From: JAGLOK01 sp963677605
Lineage (GTDB): Bacteria; Bacillota; Clostridia; Christensenellales; UMGS416
Length of the DNA: 64,000 nt
Direction of reading: 5' to 3'
Assembly: GCA_963677605.2 (NCBI GenBank)
Contig: CAXXDX010000004.1
Location: forward strand, 104,239-168,238
Shown: in pieces, positions 34,652 through 43,756 of the stretch
Position numbering within the stretch: the stretch's first letter is position 1
How the letters are laid out: each line of letters begins with the position of its first letter
Notes under the pieces: generated by a model
The model's database searches: none
Told to the model about the DNA's origin: nothing
Seen by the model: only the letters and a program-made list of their open reading frames with translations
Made by a program: the position numbers and the translations under genes

Positions 34652-36307
34652 CTAAACTTCCATAATCACAGGCAGGATAAGCGGGTTCCTACCGGTCGTA
34701 TCATAAACAAACTTTCTAAGCTCCTTGCGGATCTTAGCTCTTATTGTCGTCCAATCAGACTCACCTTCGAAGATATTATCGCTAATTGCTTCAAGAACGG
34801 TATTTTTCATTTCCTCGATAAGCTCTTCGGATTCTTTCATGTATATAAATCCTCTTGAAATTACATCCGGTTCAGCAAGAAGCGTTCCATCCTGTTTTGA
34901 AATTATTACAGTAGCAATAATCATTCCGTCTTCCGACATATGCTTTCTGTCGCGAAGAACAACACTTCCCACGTCCCCTACACCAAGACCGTCTATCATT
35001 ATTCCGCCGGAAGTCACTTTTCCGGTTTTTTTAAATTCCTTCTCGCTTAAGTAATACACTCCGCCTGTGTCAGGTATTAAAATATTTTTTTTGTCCATTC
35101 CAAGTTTTTGTGCGAGTTTGCCGTGCATAATAAGGTGTCTGTATTCCCCATGTATGGGCATAAAATATTTCGGCTTAACCAGAGTATGCATTAACGTCAG
35201 TTCTCCCCTTCTTGCATGTCCTGAGACATGAACATCGTCAAGAGCGCTGTAAATAACGTTAGCTCCTCTTCGGAAAAGCTGGTTTATAACCTTGTATACG
35301 TACTTTTCATTTCCAGGGATAGGGCTAGATGATAATATAACTGTATCTCCGGGTATAATTTCAATCTGAGAGTGTCTGCTTGTTGCCATTCTTACAAGGC
35401 CGCTCATCTCTTCTCCCTGAGAACCTGTTGTTATTATAACTATCTGGTTGTCTTTATATTTTTTTAAATCTTTACTTTCAATTACAGTGTCAGGCTTATA
35501 CCTGAGCTCGTTTATCTCAGATGCAAGATTAGAATATTTTATCATGCTGCGCCCCAAGAAGCAGACTTTTCTTCCCATTGCCTCAGCTGAATGCAGTATC
35601 TGTTGTACTCTGTGTATGTTTGACGAGAAAGTCGCTACAACTATCCTTCCGTCTGCTTCCTGAAACATTTCATTAATGTTTTGTCCGACATCTTTTTCGG
35701 AAATTGTAAATCCCGGATATTCGATATTCGTCGATTCGCACAGCATGAGCTGAACGCCTTCTGTTCCAAGAGCTGCAAACCTAGGAAGATCAATCATTTC
35801 TCCGTCCACAGGAGTATAATCAACCTTGAAGTCGCCTGTATGAACTATCATGCCAACTGGGGTTTTAATCGCAAGCCCGAATGCTCCTTGTATCGAGTGA
35901 TTTACTCTTATAAACTCAACAGAAAAGCTGCTTGTTCTTATCACCTGTCCCGGCTTCACTACATTTAAACATTTATCGCTAAGCCCGTTTTCAGAAAATT
36001 TATGCCTTATAAGCTCAACCGTCAGCTCCGAGCCGTATATAGGGCAGCTGATTTCTTTCATCACATATGGAATTGCTCCTATGTGATCTTCATGCCCATG
36101 GGTGATAAACATTCCTTTAATTTTGTCTTTGTTTTCAAATAAGTATGTTGCGTCCGGTATTACAATATCAATTCCAAGCATTTCAGCATCCGGAAAAGCC
36201 AGTCCGCAATCAACTACAATTATTTCATTTTTATATTCGAAAACCGTCAGGTTTTTGCCTATTTCATCAACTCCGCCAAGCGGAATTATCTTCACATTTT
36301 TTGCCAT
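34652..36307 (-). CDS. Ribonuclease J
   Basis: A 551-residue metallo-beta-lactamase/beta-CASP nuclease with 5' exo- and endonuclease activity, central to mRNA decay and rRNA maturation in Gram-positive bacteria. The zinc motif HGHEDH is at residues 70-75. CESTNIEYPGFT starts the beta-CASP part near residue 190, STFSSNIHRVQQ is present, and SGHARRGELTLMHTLVKPKYFMPIHGEYRH near residue 365-395 carries the RNA 5'-phosphate contacts. The C-terminal domain ends the protein. Whether it is J1 or J2 cannot be fixed without the paralogue. The ATG follows GGAGGAA; the promoter is close, giving a leader of only about 15 bases. Confidence 0.95.
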   Translation of the reverse strand: MAKNVKIIPLGGVDEIGKNLTVFEYKNEIIVVDCGLAFPDAEMLGIDIVIPDATYLFENKDKIKGMFITHGHEDHIGAIPYVMKEISCPIYGSELTVELIRHKFSENGLSDKCLNVVKPGQVIRTSSFSVEFIRVNHSIQGAFGLAIKTPVGMIVHTGDFKVDYTPVDGEMIDLPRFAALGTEGVQLMLCESTNIEYPGFTISEKDVGQNINEMFQEADGRIVVATFSSNIHRVQQILHSAEAMGRKVCFLGRSMIKYSNLASEINELRYKPDTVIESKDLKKYKDNQIVIITTGSQGEEMSGLVRMATSRHSQIEIIPGDTVILSSSPIPGNEKYVYKVINQLFRRGANVIYSALDDVHVSGHARRGELTLMHTLVKPKYFMPIHGEYRHLIMHGKLAQKLGMDKKNILIPDTGGVYYLSEKEFKKTGKVTSGGIMIDGLGVGDVGSVVLRDRKHMSEDGMIIATVIISKQDGTLLAEPDVISRGFIYMKESEELIEEMKNTVLEAISDNIFEGESDWTTIRAKIRKELRKFVYDTTGRNPLILPVIMEV

Positions 36308-36327
36308 TAGTATTCCTCCACTTTGAT

Positions 36328-36356
36328 ATTATAGTTTGAAACCTATAAACTTACAA
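36328..36356 (-). promoter_or_regulatory. Promoter of the RNase J-mltG unit
   Basis: TTGTAA (36351-36356) and TATAAT (36328-36333) on the minus strand, spacer 17. Confidence 0.65.
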
Positions 36357-36421
36357 ACTAATTTATTATCTTTTGACCCATTATTTACAAAATAGCTATA
36401 TTCAAAGATAAAAGAAAATAT

Positions 36422-36449
36422 TTGAAATTACACAATATAATGATATACT
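36422..36449 (+). promoter_or_regulatory. Promoter of the MBOAT/SGNH pair
   Basis: TTGAAA (36422-36427) and TATACT (36444-36449) on the plus strand, spacer 16, about 33 bases before the MBOAT start. Confidence 0.55.
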
Positions 36450-36481
36450 TTTTTTAAATATTACAGATAAATGGGAAGTAT

Positions 36482-37960
36482 ATGCTATTTAACTCACTAC
36501 ACTTTTTAATATTTTTTCCGATAACGGTTCTTCTATATTACATTCTTCCCCACAAATACAGATGGGTGTGTCTGTTAGTTGCCAGCTATTATTTTTATCT
36601 TTCATGGAATCCGATTTACGCATTCCTTATTCTCTTTACCACAGGAATAAATTTTATAGCAGCCCTTCAAATGACAAAAGCTGAAAGCAAAAAAGCAAAA
36701 AAAGCCTATCTTCTATTGGGATTGCTTTCAAGCCTTATTGTTTTATTTATATTTAAGTATTTCAATTTCCTTAATGATGTAGGCGCTCAACTGCTATCGT
36801 ATGTAGGTATAGGAGTAGAGCCTCTTAGCATAAAGGTCCTTCTTCCGGTCGGAATATCATTTTATACTTTTCAAACTCTGTCCTACACCATAGATGTTTA
36901 CAGAGGCGATACACAGGTGCAAAAGCATTTCGGCATTTTCGCATTATATGTATCCTTCTTCCCTCAGCTGGTAGCAGGCCCAATTGAGCGTTCCACAAAT
37001 CTTCTGCCGCAGTTTTACGAAAAGCACTCTTTTAACGGCGAAAGAATGCGCGAAGGTTTGCTGCAGATGCTTTGGGGATTGTTTAAAAAGATGATAATCG
37101 CCGACAGGCTGGCGATATTTGTTAACTCAGCATATGCAACTCTCGACACTCAGCCGGGCTGGATTCTTTTTATAGCTACAATATTTTTCTCTTTCCAGAT
37201 TTACTGCGATTTCTCGGGCTATTCAGACATCGCTATAGGTGCTGCCAAGTGTATGGGATTCAGTCTAATGCAAAACTTTAACAGACCATATCTTGCCACT
37301 TCAATAAAAGAATTCTGGCAAAGATGGCACATATCTCTTTCCACATGGTTCAGAGATTACGTGTATATTCCGCTCGGCGGCAACCGCGTAAAAAAACCGC
37401 GCCATATATTTAATTTGATAACAACATTTACGGTTTCAGGCCTTTGGCACGGAGCAAACATGACATTTGTTATCTGGGGCTTCATTCATGCAGTTCTTCA
37501 GGTTTTCGAAAACTACACCGCAAAATTAAGAAACAAAATATGGTCCGCTATAAAACTTGAAAACTCCGTATTGCGCAAAGTTTGGGCATGGCTTCTTACC
37601 TTTTCTGCAGTCACAGCACTTTGGGTTGTTTTCAGAGCCGAAAACATGAAAGATGCTGTCTACATCTATAAATCTATAGTAAAGGCAATAGCTCTAGGCT
37701 CAAAAACGGGTGATTTATGGTTTACTGATAAAATCTTTACCTTAGGATTAAACAGGTATCAGTTTTATGCAGGTATTGTCGCAATAGCTATGCTTGGTGC
37801 AATTGAGCTTATTCAGAATAAAACAAGTCTTATAAGCTTCATGCGCAGGCGACATTTCACAGTATGGTGGGGTGTAATAATTACTGCTGTAATCTTAATA
37901 CTACTGATCGGAATATACGGCAACATGGAAGCTCAGCAGTTTATCTACTTCCAGTTTTAG
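36482..37960 (+). CDS. MBOAT family membrane O-acyltransferase (AlgI-like)
   Basis: A 492-residue polytopic membrane protein of the AlgI/DltB type, which moves acyl groups across the membrane onto extracellular glycans or wall polymers. MBOAT hallmarks: FWQRWHISLSTWFRDYVYIP with the conserved R-W-H-x-S near residue 282, and the catalytic histidine in GLWHGANMTFVIWG near residue 322-335. Early VSFYTFQTLSYTIDVYRGD is typical of AlgI. The next gene, an SGNH-type protein, starts 7 bases later, a common two-gene acylation unit. No dltA/dltC genes are nearby, so O-acetylation of a surface polysaccharide is more likely than D-alanylation. Confidence 0.92.
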   Translation: MLFNSLHFLIFFPITVLLYYILPHKYRWVCLLVASYYFYLSWNPIYAFLILFTTGINFIAALQMTKAESKKAKKAYLLLGLLSSLIVLFIFKYFNFLNDVGAQLLSYVGIGVEPLSIKVLLPVGISFYTFQTLSYTIDVYRGDTQVQKHFGIFALYVSFFPQLVAGPIERSTNLLPQFYEKHSFNGERMREGLLQMLWGLFKKMIIADRLAIFVNSAYATLDTQPGWILFIATIFFSFQIYCDFSGYSDIAIGAAKCMGFSLMQNFNRPYLATSIKEFWQRWHISLSTWFRDYVYIPLGGNRVKKPRHIFNLITTFTVSGLWHGANMTFVIWGFIHAVLQVFENYTAKLRNKIWSAIKLENSVLRKVWAWLLTFSAVTALWVVFRAENMKDAVYIYKSIVKAIALGSKTGDLWFTDKIFTLGLNRYQFYAGIVAIAMLGAIELIQNKTSLISFMRRRHFTVWWGVIITAVILILLIGIYGNMEAQQFIYFQF

Positions 37961-37967
37961 AGGGTTT

Positions 37968-39275
37968 ATGACAAAAGCAAACAAGAAAATTTTAATAAGA
38001 GGCATAATTTTATCGCTTATCGTTATAGTGATTGTTTATTTCTTAAATGAAGTCGCCAGAGTATCTGTATATAACAACAGATATCAAACGGTTAACTATT
38101 TTTACAGTCTTCCCGAAAATGAAACCGATATTTTGATTGTCGGCAATTCACATGCACAGGAAGGGATTAACGCCAACTTAGTTTCTGACATTCTTGACGC
38201 AAATGTATTTAACTTTTCTTTCTCTCAGCTTCAAACTCCGTCTGCATACTATTTTCTAAAAGAAGCATTTAAAAAGCAGTCTCCTAAAATTGTTATGCTC
38301 GAAGCATATACTTTAATTCAACAGTATCAGGGCGGTTCCGAGTTTATCCCGCTTAATCTTTCCAAAGTTAAATTTTATAATATGCTGGACGAGGAAAGAA
38401 ACTTTATTAACTGTTTTTTCCCCATTGCAAGCAATCATAATTTCTGGGCAAGAAGCAATCCATTAAAATCAATGCGAAGAAACTTTAATGCAGGAAAGAC
38501 AGCTCCTGTTCCGGTGAGCAATTTTAGGATTATGTCCGACCTTGCCGTTACACGTCACGAAATATACGACAGCGAAAAACGCATTAAAAATTTATTTGAG
38601 TACAGGCTTTCAAACCTTGAGGAAATACAAAACTTATGTGATAAAAACGGAGCAGAGCTTGTTGTTTTCATGCTTCCTCTATATAAAACACTTGTTGACC
38701 GTATAGATTATGACGGAGACTATTATAATACTATAAGCAATTTCTGCGATGAGCATAACATTATGTATATCGACTTTAATAAATTGGGTGACACCGATTG
38801 GACTCATAAGTACTACCGCGAACAGGATTATACTCACAACACTCATCTTAATGTTTACGGCCAGACGCTTATGTCTACCCAGCTTGCCCAAAAGATAAGC
38901 GAAATCTCAGAATATAACATAAACGAATATGAACAATCCGAAATTTTAATTACTGATTTTTTTAATTCAGTGCAAAATGAGAACAGCCTGCTTATAGTAG
39001 ATGACTGCCCCAATCCTATAAACACTGATTTGAATTTCGAGACAAGCCAATATCTTGAAAGTCTAGGGATAGATACTTCTCACGCAAATAAAGAAGATGG
39101 ACAACCTTTGGTATACTTCCTAGAAGATTCGTCCATCCTTATAGATTATATATTGCCTGAAAGCTTTGATTATGCCGGACACGGAGTGTCTCTATACGAG
39201 ATTACGCCTTCCGGTGATATACTTCGAACATTTATCACCCGTTGGGATTATTTCGATACAGGTTTTATCAGATAA
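37968..39275 (+). CDS. Membrane-anchored SGNH-like acyltransferase partner of MBOAT
   Basis: A 435-residue protein with one N-terminal transmembrane helix (about residues 10-28) and an extracellular domain. It carries ILIVGNSHAQEGINANL near residue 55-70, a G-x-S nucleophile block, and later YTHNTHLNVYGQTLMS near residue 287-302, which fits the C-terminal His of SGNH/DltD- or AlgX-like enzymes. The final 110 residues form an extra domain of unknown function. It probably takes the acyl group delivered by the MBOAT protein and places it on a glycan. The stop overlaps the convergent hslU stop region by 8 bases, and no terminator is visible between them. Confidence 0.75.
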   Translation: MTKANKKILIRGIILSLIVIVIVYFLNEVARVSVYNNRYQTVNYFYSLPENETDILIVGNSHAQEGINANLVSDILDANVFNFSFSQLQTPSAYYFLKEAFKKQSPKIVMLEAYTLIQQYQGGSEFIPLNLSKVKFYNMLDEERNFINCFFPIASNHNFWARSNPLKSMRRNFNAGKTAPVPVSNFRIMSDLAVTRHEIYDSEKRIKNLFEYRLSNLEEIQNLCDKNGAELVVFMLPLYKTLVDRIDYDGDYYNTISNFCDEHNIMYIDFNKLGDTDWTHKYYREQDYTHNTHLNVYGQTLMSTQLAQKISEISEYNINEYEQSEILITDFFNSVQNENSLLIVDDCPNPINTDLNFETSQYLESLGIDTSHANKEDGQPLVYFLEDSSILIDYILPESFDYAGHGVSLYEITPSGDILRTFITRWDYFDTGFIR

Positions 39276-40680
39276 TAAAACGCTCCAGATCATTTTCTTT
39301 TATAAGAGGCTTTAAGTGCTCCGAAACATATTCCTCATCAATTTTTAAATTGATTACAGGATGCTCGCCGTTGGCATTAAACGAAATATCCTCAAGCAAG
39401 TGCTCCATTATGGTGTGAAGTCTGCGAGCACCGATATTTTCTGTCGTTTCGTTAACCATAAATGCAAGCTCTGCAATTTTATCAATCGCACCTTCCTCAA
39501 ACTCAAGCTCTACATTGTCCACTTCAAGCAAGCTTTTATACTGAAGCGTAATTGCATTCTTAGGCTGTGTCAGTATCTGCTTGAAATCTTCCTTCGTAAG
39601 ACTGTTAAGTTCCACCTTAATCGGGAAACGCCCCTGAAGTTCAGGTATCAAGTCCGACACGCTTGACATGTGGAATGCACCTGCTGCAATAAATAGAATA
39701 TAGTCGGTTTTTATTGCTCCGTATTTTGTGGACACTGTGCTTCCTTCAACAAGTGGTAAAATATCTCTCTGCACTCCCTGACGCGATACATCCGGACCGC
39801 CGGAGCTTCCCCTGCCTGTTATTTTATCAATCTCATCAATAAATACTATACCGTGCTTTTCAGCAAGCTCGCGTGCCTCTTCTTTGACCTGATCCATGTC
39901 AATAAGCTTGCCCGCTTCTTCCTGCTTAAATATTTTCTTAGCATTTTTAACAGATACAATTCTGCGCTTATATTTCTTCGGCATCATGCCGCCCATCATC
40001 TCGGAAAGATTAATTTCCATTCCGCTTCCGGGCATCATCTCCACAGCGTTGCCTGTGTCTTCAACTTCGATTTCAATCTCGATATCATCAAGCTTGCCCT
40101 GTGAAAGCTCCTCATACACACGGTCGCGCCTGCTTTTTTTCTGTTCAATCTCTTCGGGTGTTTCTGCCGGCTGCTGCGGAGGAGTAGGAGCAGCATTACC
40201 GAATATTGATCCCAATATATTTCCGCCGCTGGATCTGCTTTCTTTCCTGTCTTTAGTCACAAGTATATCAAGCAAACGCTTAAGAGCCAAAGCTTCAGCC
40301 TGTTTGTCCACGCCTTTTATCTTCTGCTCGCGAACCATACGCACAGCATTTTCCGCCAGATCTCGCACCATGGATTCAACATCGCGGCCCACATATCCCA
40401 CTTCTGTAAACTTCGTAGCCTCAACCTTTACAAAAGGCGATTTAACCAGTCTTGCAAGCCTTCTTGCTATTTCCGTTTTACCAACGCCTGTAGGTCCCAT
40501 CATTATGATGTTTTTGGGAGTTACCTCTCTCTGCATTTCTTCCTGAAGCATAGAGCGCCTGTATCTGTTGCGCAGTGCTATAGCTACTGCATGTTTTGCC
40601 TTATTCTGTCCAATTATATATTTATCCAGCTGGGATACTATCTCCTGCGGAGTTAAATTATGCTTTTCAAGTTTTTCCAT
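39268..40680 (-). CDS. hslU: HslU, ATPase subunit of the HslUV protease
   Basis: A 470-residue AAA+ unfoldase that feeds proteins to HslV. MGPTGVGKTEIARRLA near residue 57-72 is Walker A, and GIVFIDEIDKI near residue 275 is Walker B. The pore motif GYVGRDVESMVRDLAE is near residue 98. The intermediate domain (about 115-240) is longer and richer in Pro/Gln and Glu than average. The C-terminal tail LERFII inserts into HslV in homologues. It starts 3 bases after hslV, so both subunits are made together. Start codon ATG at 40680. Confidence 0.96.
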   Translation of the reverse strand: MEKLEKHNLTPQEIVSQLDKYIIGQNKAKHAVAIALRNRYRRSMLQEEMQREVTPKNIIMMGPTGVGKTEIARRLARLVKSPFVKVEATKFTEVGYVGRDVESMVRDLAENAVRMVREQKIKGVDKQAEALALKRLLDILVTKDRKESRSSGGNILGSIFGNAAPTPPQQPAETPEEIEQKKSRRDRVYEELSQGKLDDIEIEIEVEDTGNAVEMMPGSGMEINLSEMMGGMMPKKYKRRIVSVKNAKKIFKQEEAGKLIDMDQVKEEARELAEKHGIVFIDEIDKITGRGSSGGPDVSRQGVQRDILPLVEGSTVSTKYGAIKTDYILFIAAGAFHMSSVSDLIPELQGRFPIKVELNSLTKEDFKQILTQPKNAITLQYKSLLEVDNVELEFEEGAIDKIAELAFMVNETTENIGARRLHTIMEHLLEDISFNANGEHPVINLKIDEEYVSEHLKPLIKENDLERFII

Positions 40681-40683
40681 AGT

Positions 40684-41223
40684 CTATTCACCTATTGTCT
40701 CTAATGTTATATTGTCATTTGTAAAAACGCACAGCTCGCTTGCTATCTTAATTGATTTTACAGCTATTTCAGCAGCAGGCAAATCAGTGTTACCCTTAAG
40801 TGCGCGTGCAGCAGAGAGCGCATAGTTCCCGCCGGATCCGATAGCTGCAATTGAGTCATCAGGATTAATAACTTCTCCTCCTCCAGACACCACTAGCAAA
40901 TCGTCTTTATCAGCAACTATCATAAGCGCTTCAAGCTTACGCAGCACTTTGTCTCCGCGCCAATCACGGGCAAGTTCCACTGCGGCTCTTTTAAGGTTGC
41001 CTGAAAACTCCTGAAGCTTTCCTTCAAATTTCTCGCTAAGCGTAAAAGCATCTGCAACTGAGCCTGCAAATCCTAGTATCACTTTATCGTTATATATACG
41101 CTTTACTTTTGTGGCCGTAGCCTTCATTATGGTCTGCTGACCGCTTGTAACCTGACCATCGCCTGCTATGGCGCAAATGCCGTCTTTTTTGACAGCAACA
41201 ATTGTTGTTCCTCTAAATTCCAT
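40684..41223 (-). CDS. hslV: HslV, protease subunit of HslUV
   Basis: A 179-residue proteasome-like threonine protease. The mature enzyme should begin at the threonine of TTIVAVKKDG after removal of a five-residue leader (MEFRG). GDGQVTSGQQTIMK follows, with GFAGSVADAFTLSEKFE near residue 53-70 and SIAAIGSGGNYALSAARAL near residue 125-143. It forms a double hexamer capped by HslU. A Thr-type N-terminus contrasts with the serine-type CodW of B. subtilis. It lies 2 bases after trmFO. Confidence 0.96.
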   Translation of the reverse strand: MEFRGTTIVAVKKDGICAIAGDGQVTSGQQTIMKATATKVKRIYNDKVILGFAGSVADAFTLSEKFEGKLQEFSGNLKRAAVELARDWRGDKVLRKLEALMIVADKDDLLVVSGGGEVINPDDSIAAIGSGGNYALSAARALKGNTDLPAAEIAVKSIKIASELCVFTNDNITLETIGE

Positions 41224-41225
41224 TT

Positions 41226-42524
41226 TTATTGCCTTTCTATTTCATGCAGAATATTTTTTGCCCTCTCCAAGGCTCTTTTTGAATACTCCGCTCTTCTTTC
41301 CTTCTTGCCCCTGACACGGGTTTCAAGTGGTGTAATTATACCATAGTTAGCATTCATAGGCTGTAAACTTTCTGTGTCGTTATCGGTGCAGTAATCCATC
41401 AAAGCACCTATCATGGTGCGTACATCGGGAACCAACTCATCCTTGCCTAAAATCTTAAGCGCAAGGTTTATCCCAACCCATAATCCGCATGCGGCAGACT
41501 CCACATAACCTTCAACACCCATTATCTGTCCTGCAAAATAGATGTTGTCTCTGTTTTTCATTGAGCAATTATGATTTAAGATCGAAGGAGAGTTTATATA
41601 AGTGTTTTTATGCATCACTCCATATCTAAGAAAGTTGGCCTTCTCCAGCCCCGGAATCATTCTAAATACTTCTCTTTGTTCGTTGAATTTAAGCCTCGTC
41701 TGGAAGCCCACCATGTTATATATCGTTCCTGAATTATTATCCTGACGTAGCTGCACCACTGCAAATGGGCGCTTATCTGTATGTGGATTATAGATACCAA
41801 CAGGTTTAAGCGGGCCAAAAGCCATGGTCATATGTCCGCGTTTTGCAATGTTTTCAATCGGCATACAGCTTTCAAACACATGGCTGTCTTCAAAACCGTG
41901 TATAGGTGCTGTCTCAGCTTCCATAAGTCTTTTGTAAAACGCATTATACTGCTCTTCATCCATAGGGCAGTTAATGTAATCATCGCCTTTGTTATAGCGT
42001 GAACCTTTAAACGCAATGTCCATATTTATAGATTCTGTATCAATAATAGGAGCAGCAGCATCATAGAAAAAAAGGCTGTCTCCCGCAAGCTCTTTAATCT
42101 TTTCGGAAAGCGCGTCAGAAGTTAACGGCCCTGTTGCAATTACATTTATTCCATCAGGAAGATCCGTTACCTCTTTGTAAATAACATTAATGTTTTCATG
42201 CGATGTAATCTTGTGTGTAATATATTCCGAAAACCTCTCGCGATCCACCGCAAGCGCTCCTCCTGCCGGAACGCTGTGTTTGTCTGCCGCTTCAATTATA
42301 AGCGAGCCAAAAAGACGCATCTCTTCTTTTAAAAGTCCTGATGCGCTGTCGATATTGTTTGCTTTAAGTGAGTTTGAGCATACCAGCTCCGCCAAAGTGT
42401 CTGCTTCATGTGCCGGAGATTTTTTCTCCGGTTTCATCTCATAAAGATTTGCCTTTATTCCCCTGTTTGCCAGCTGCCACGCAGCTTCGCAGCCTGCAAG
42501 TCCTGCCCCAATAATATTTATCAT
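41226..42524 (-). CDS. trmFO: TrmFO, folate-dependent tRNA (uracil-54 C5) methyltransferase
   Basis: Makes ribothymidine at position 54 of tRNA using methylenetetrahydrofolate and FADH2. The 432-residue protein opens with the FAD motif NIIGAGLAGCEAAWQLANRG. ELVCSNSLKANNIDSASGLLKEEM is near residue 45-70, and RGHMTMAFGPLKPVGI and GQIMGVEGYVESAACG are family hallmarks. The ATG overlaps nothing; AAAGGGAGATAG is the ribosome site. It is placed between dprA and hslV, a common Firmicutes order. Confidence 0.95.
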   Translation of the reverse strand: MINIIGAGLAGCEAAWQLANRGIKANLYEMKPEKKSPAHEADTLAELVCSNSLKANNIDSASGLLKEEMRLFGSLIIEAADKHSVPAGGALAVDRERFSEYITHKITSHENINVIYKEVTDLPDGINVIATGPLTSDALSEKIKELAGDSLFFYDAAAPIIDTESINMDIAFKGSRYNKGDDYINCPMDEEQYNAFYKRLMEAETAPIHGFEDSHVFESCMPIENIAKRGHMTMAFGPLKPVGIYNPHTDKRPFAVVQLRQDNNSGTIYNMVGFQTRLKFNEQREVFRMIPGLEKANFLRYGVMHKNTYINSPSILNHNCSMKNRDNIYFAGQIMGVEGYVESAACGLWVGINLALKILGKDELVPDVRTMIGALMDYCTDNDTESLQPMNANYGIITPLETRVRGKKERRAEYSKRALERAKNILHEIERQ

Positions 42525-42526
42525 AA

Positions 42527-43636
42527 CTATCTCCCTTTAAGAGCATATTTATTTCCGGGCAGTTTGTCAATCACTCCTTTTATCTCCATCGTAACAAGAA
42601 CCGCAGCAAGATGAGGCGCAGTAAAGTCTCCTTCCGCCAATATCTCGTCAAACTGAGCCTCTCCCTGTTCAAGATATCTCGCAATTGTTACTTCCTGCAT
42701 GGTTAGCTGTCCGAATGACGGAGTGACAGATGTTATATCTTTAACTCCTTCTTCTTTCCAGCCAAACCATGAGAGCACATCCTTATGCGAAGTGACAACC
42801 GCTGCACCGTCGCGTATCAATTTGTTTGGTGTTTCTGATTTTAAGGATGTTATGTTCCCCGGAACTGCCAACACTTCCCTTCCCTGTGATTGTGCATGAT
42901 CGATTGTAATATTCGTTCCGCTTTTATCTGCTGCTTCAACCACCATAACTCCGTGAGACAATCCGCTTACAATCCTGTTTCGTGCAGGGAAAAATCCCGG
43001 AAAAGGCTGCATGCCTACCGTATATTCGGATATAATGACACCCGTTTCAATGATTTCATCATATATCTTTTTGTTTTCCCTGGGGTAAACGATGTCCACG
43101 CCGCAGCCAAGAACCGCAATTGTAGGTGCGTTATTTTTAAGCGCAGCCGTGTGTGCCAGAGAATCAATGCCCCTTGCCATTCCCGAAACTATTGTCACAC
43201 CGTTTGCAGCCAAGCCGTCACACACTTTTTCGCACGCCATAGTGCCGTATCGCGTAGGTTTTCTGGTGCCGATTACGGCAAGTTTTTTATCATTATTTAA
43301 AATGTCTGCATCTCCTTTGCAAAACAAAACAAGCGGCGGATCATAAATTTGTTTTAAGTTTTCAGGATATTTATCATTGGAAAGAGTAAGCGCATAAACA
43401 TCTTTTTGATTTAACAAATCAACATATTGATCCGGCGTTGAGCCTTCATATCTTTTAAATATGCTTCTTTGAGCTTTTATATTAAGCCCTATTGTTTCCA
43501 TGTCCGAGCGCAGTTTCTTTCGAGCTTCAGAAACATCTCCTGCATAAAAGCTTAATATCTTTTTAAATGCAACAATGCCTACATTTTCAATGCTTGCCAG
43601 CCAAAGCCATTCTTTTTCTTCTTTAGAGTAATTCAT
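42527..43636 (-). CDS. dprA: DprA, DNA-processing protein
   Basis: A 369-residue protein that loads RecA onto incoming single-stranded DNA during transformation. There is an N-terminal SAM-like part (about 1-70), then a Rossmann core: LAVIGTRKPTRYGTMACEKV near residue 117-135, VSGMARGIDSLAHTAAL near residue 155-170 and AVLGCGVDIVYPRENKKIY. A C-terminal winged helix (about 305-369) ends the protein. The full length and intact motifs argue for a working protein; other competence genes are outside the window. Confidence 0.95.
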   Translation of the reverse strand: MNYSKEEKEWLWLASIENVGIVAFKKILSFYAGDVSEARKKLRSDMETIGLNIKAQRSIFKRYEGSTPDQYVDLLNQKDVYALTLSNDKYPENLKQIYDPPLVLFCKGDADILNNDKKLAVIGTRKPTRYGTMACEKVCDGLAANGVTIVSGMARGIDSLAHTAALKNNAPTIAVLGCGVDIVYPRENKKIYDEIIETGVIISEYTVGMQPFPGFFPARNRIVSGLSHGVMVVEAADKSGTNITIDHAQSQGREVLAVPGNITSLKSETPNKLIRDGAAVVTSHKDVLSWFGWKEEGVKDITSVTPSFGQLTMQEVTIARYLEQGEAQFDEILAEGDFTAPHLAAVLVTMEIKGVIDKLPGNKYALKGR

Positions 43637-43699
43637 TTTATCCTTACAATTTACTTATTTTGTATTTAATATATCATATTGGAGATATAATAGTCTATA

Positions 43700-43739
43700 T
43701 TGATAAAATAAAAACCGCTTTGCTATTATAACAAAGCGG
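43700..43739 (-). terminator. Terminator of the sensor operon
   Basis: CCGCTTTG/CAAAGCGG stem (43715-43722 with 43732-43739) and, on the minus strand, a TTTTTATTTTAT tail, 18 bases after the HD-GYP gene. It separates that operon from dprA. Confidence 0.85.
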
Positions 43740-43756
43740 CTGCTTTCAATCTTTCA

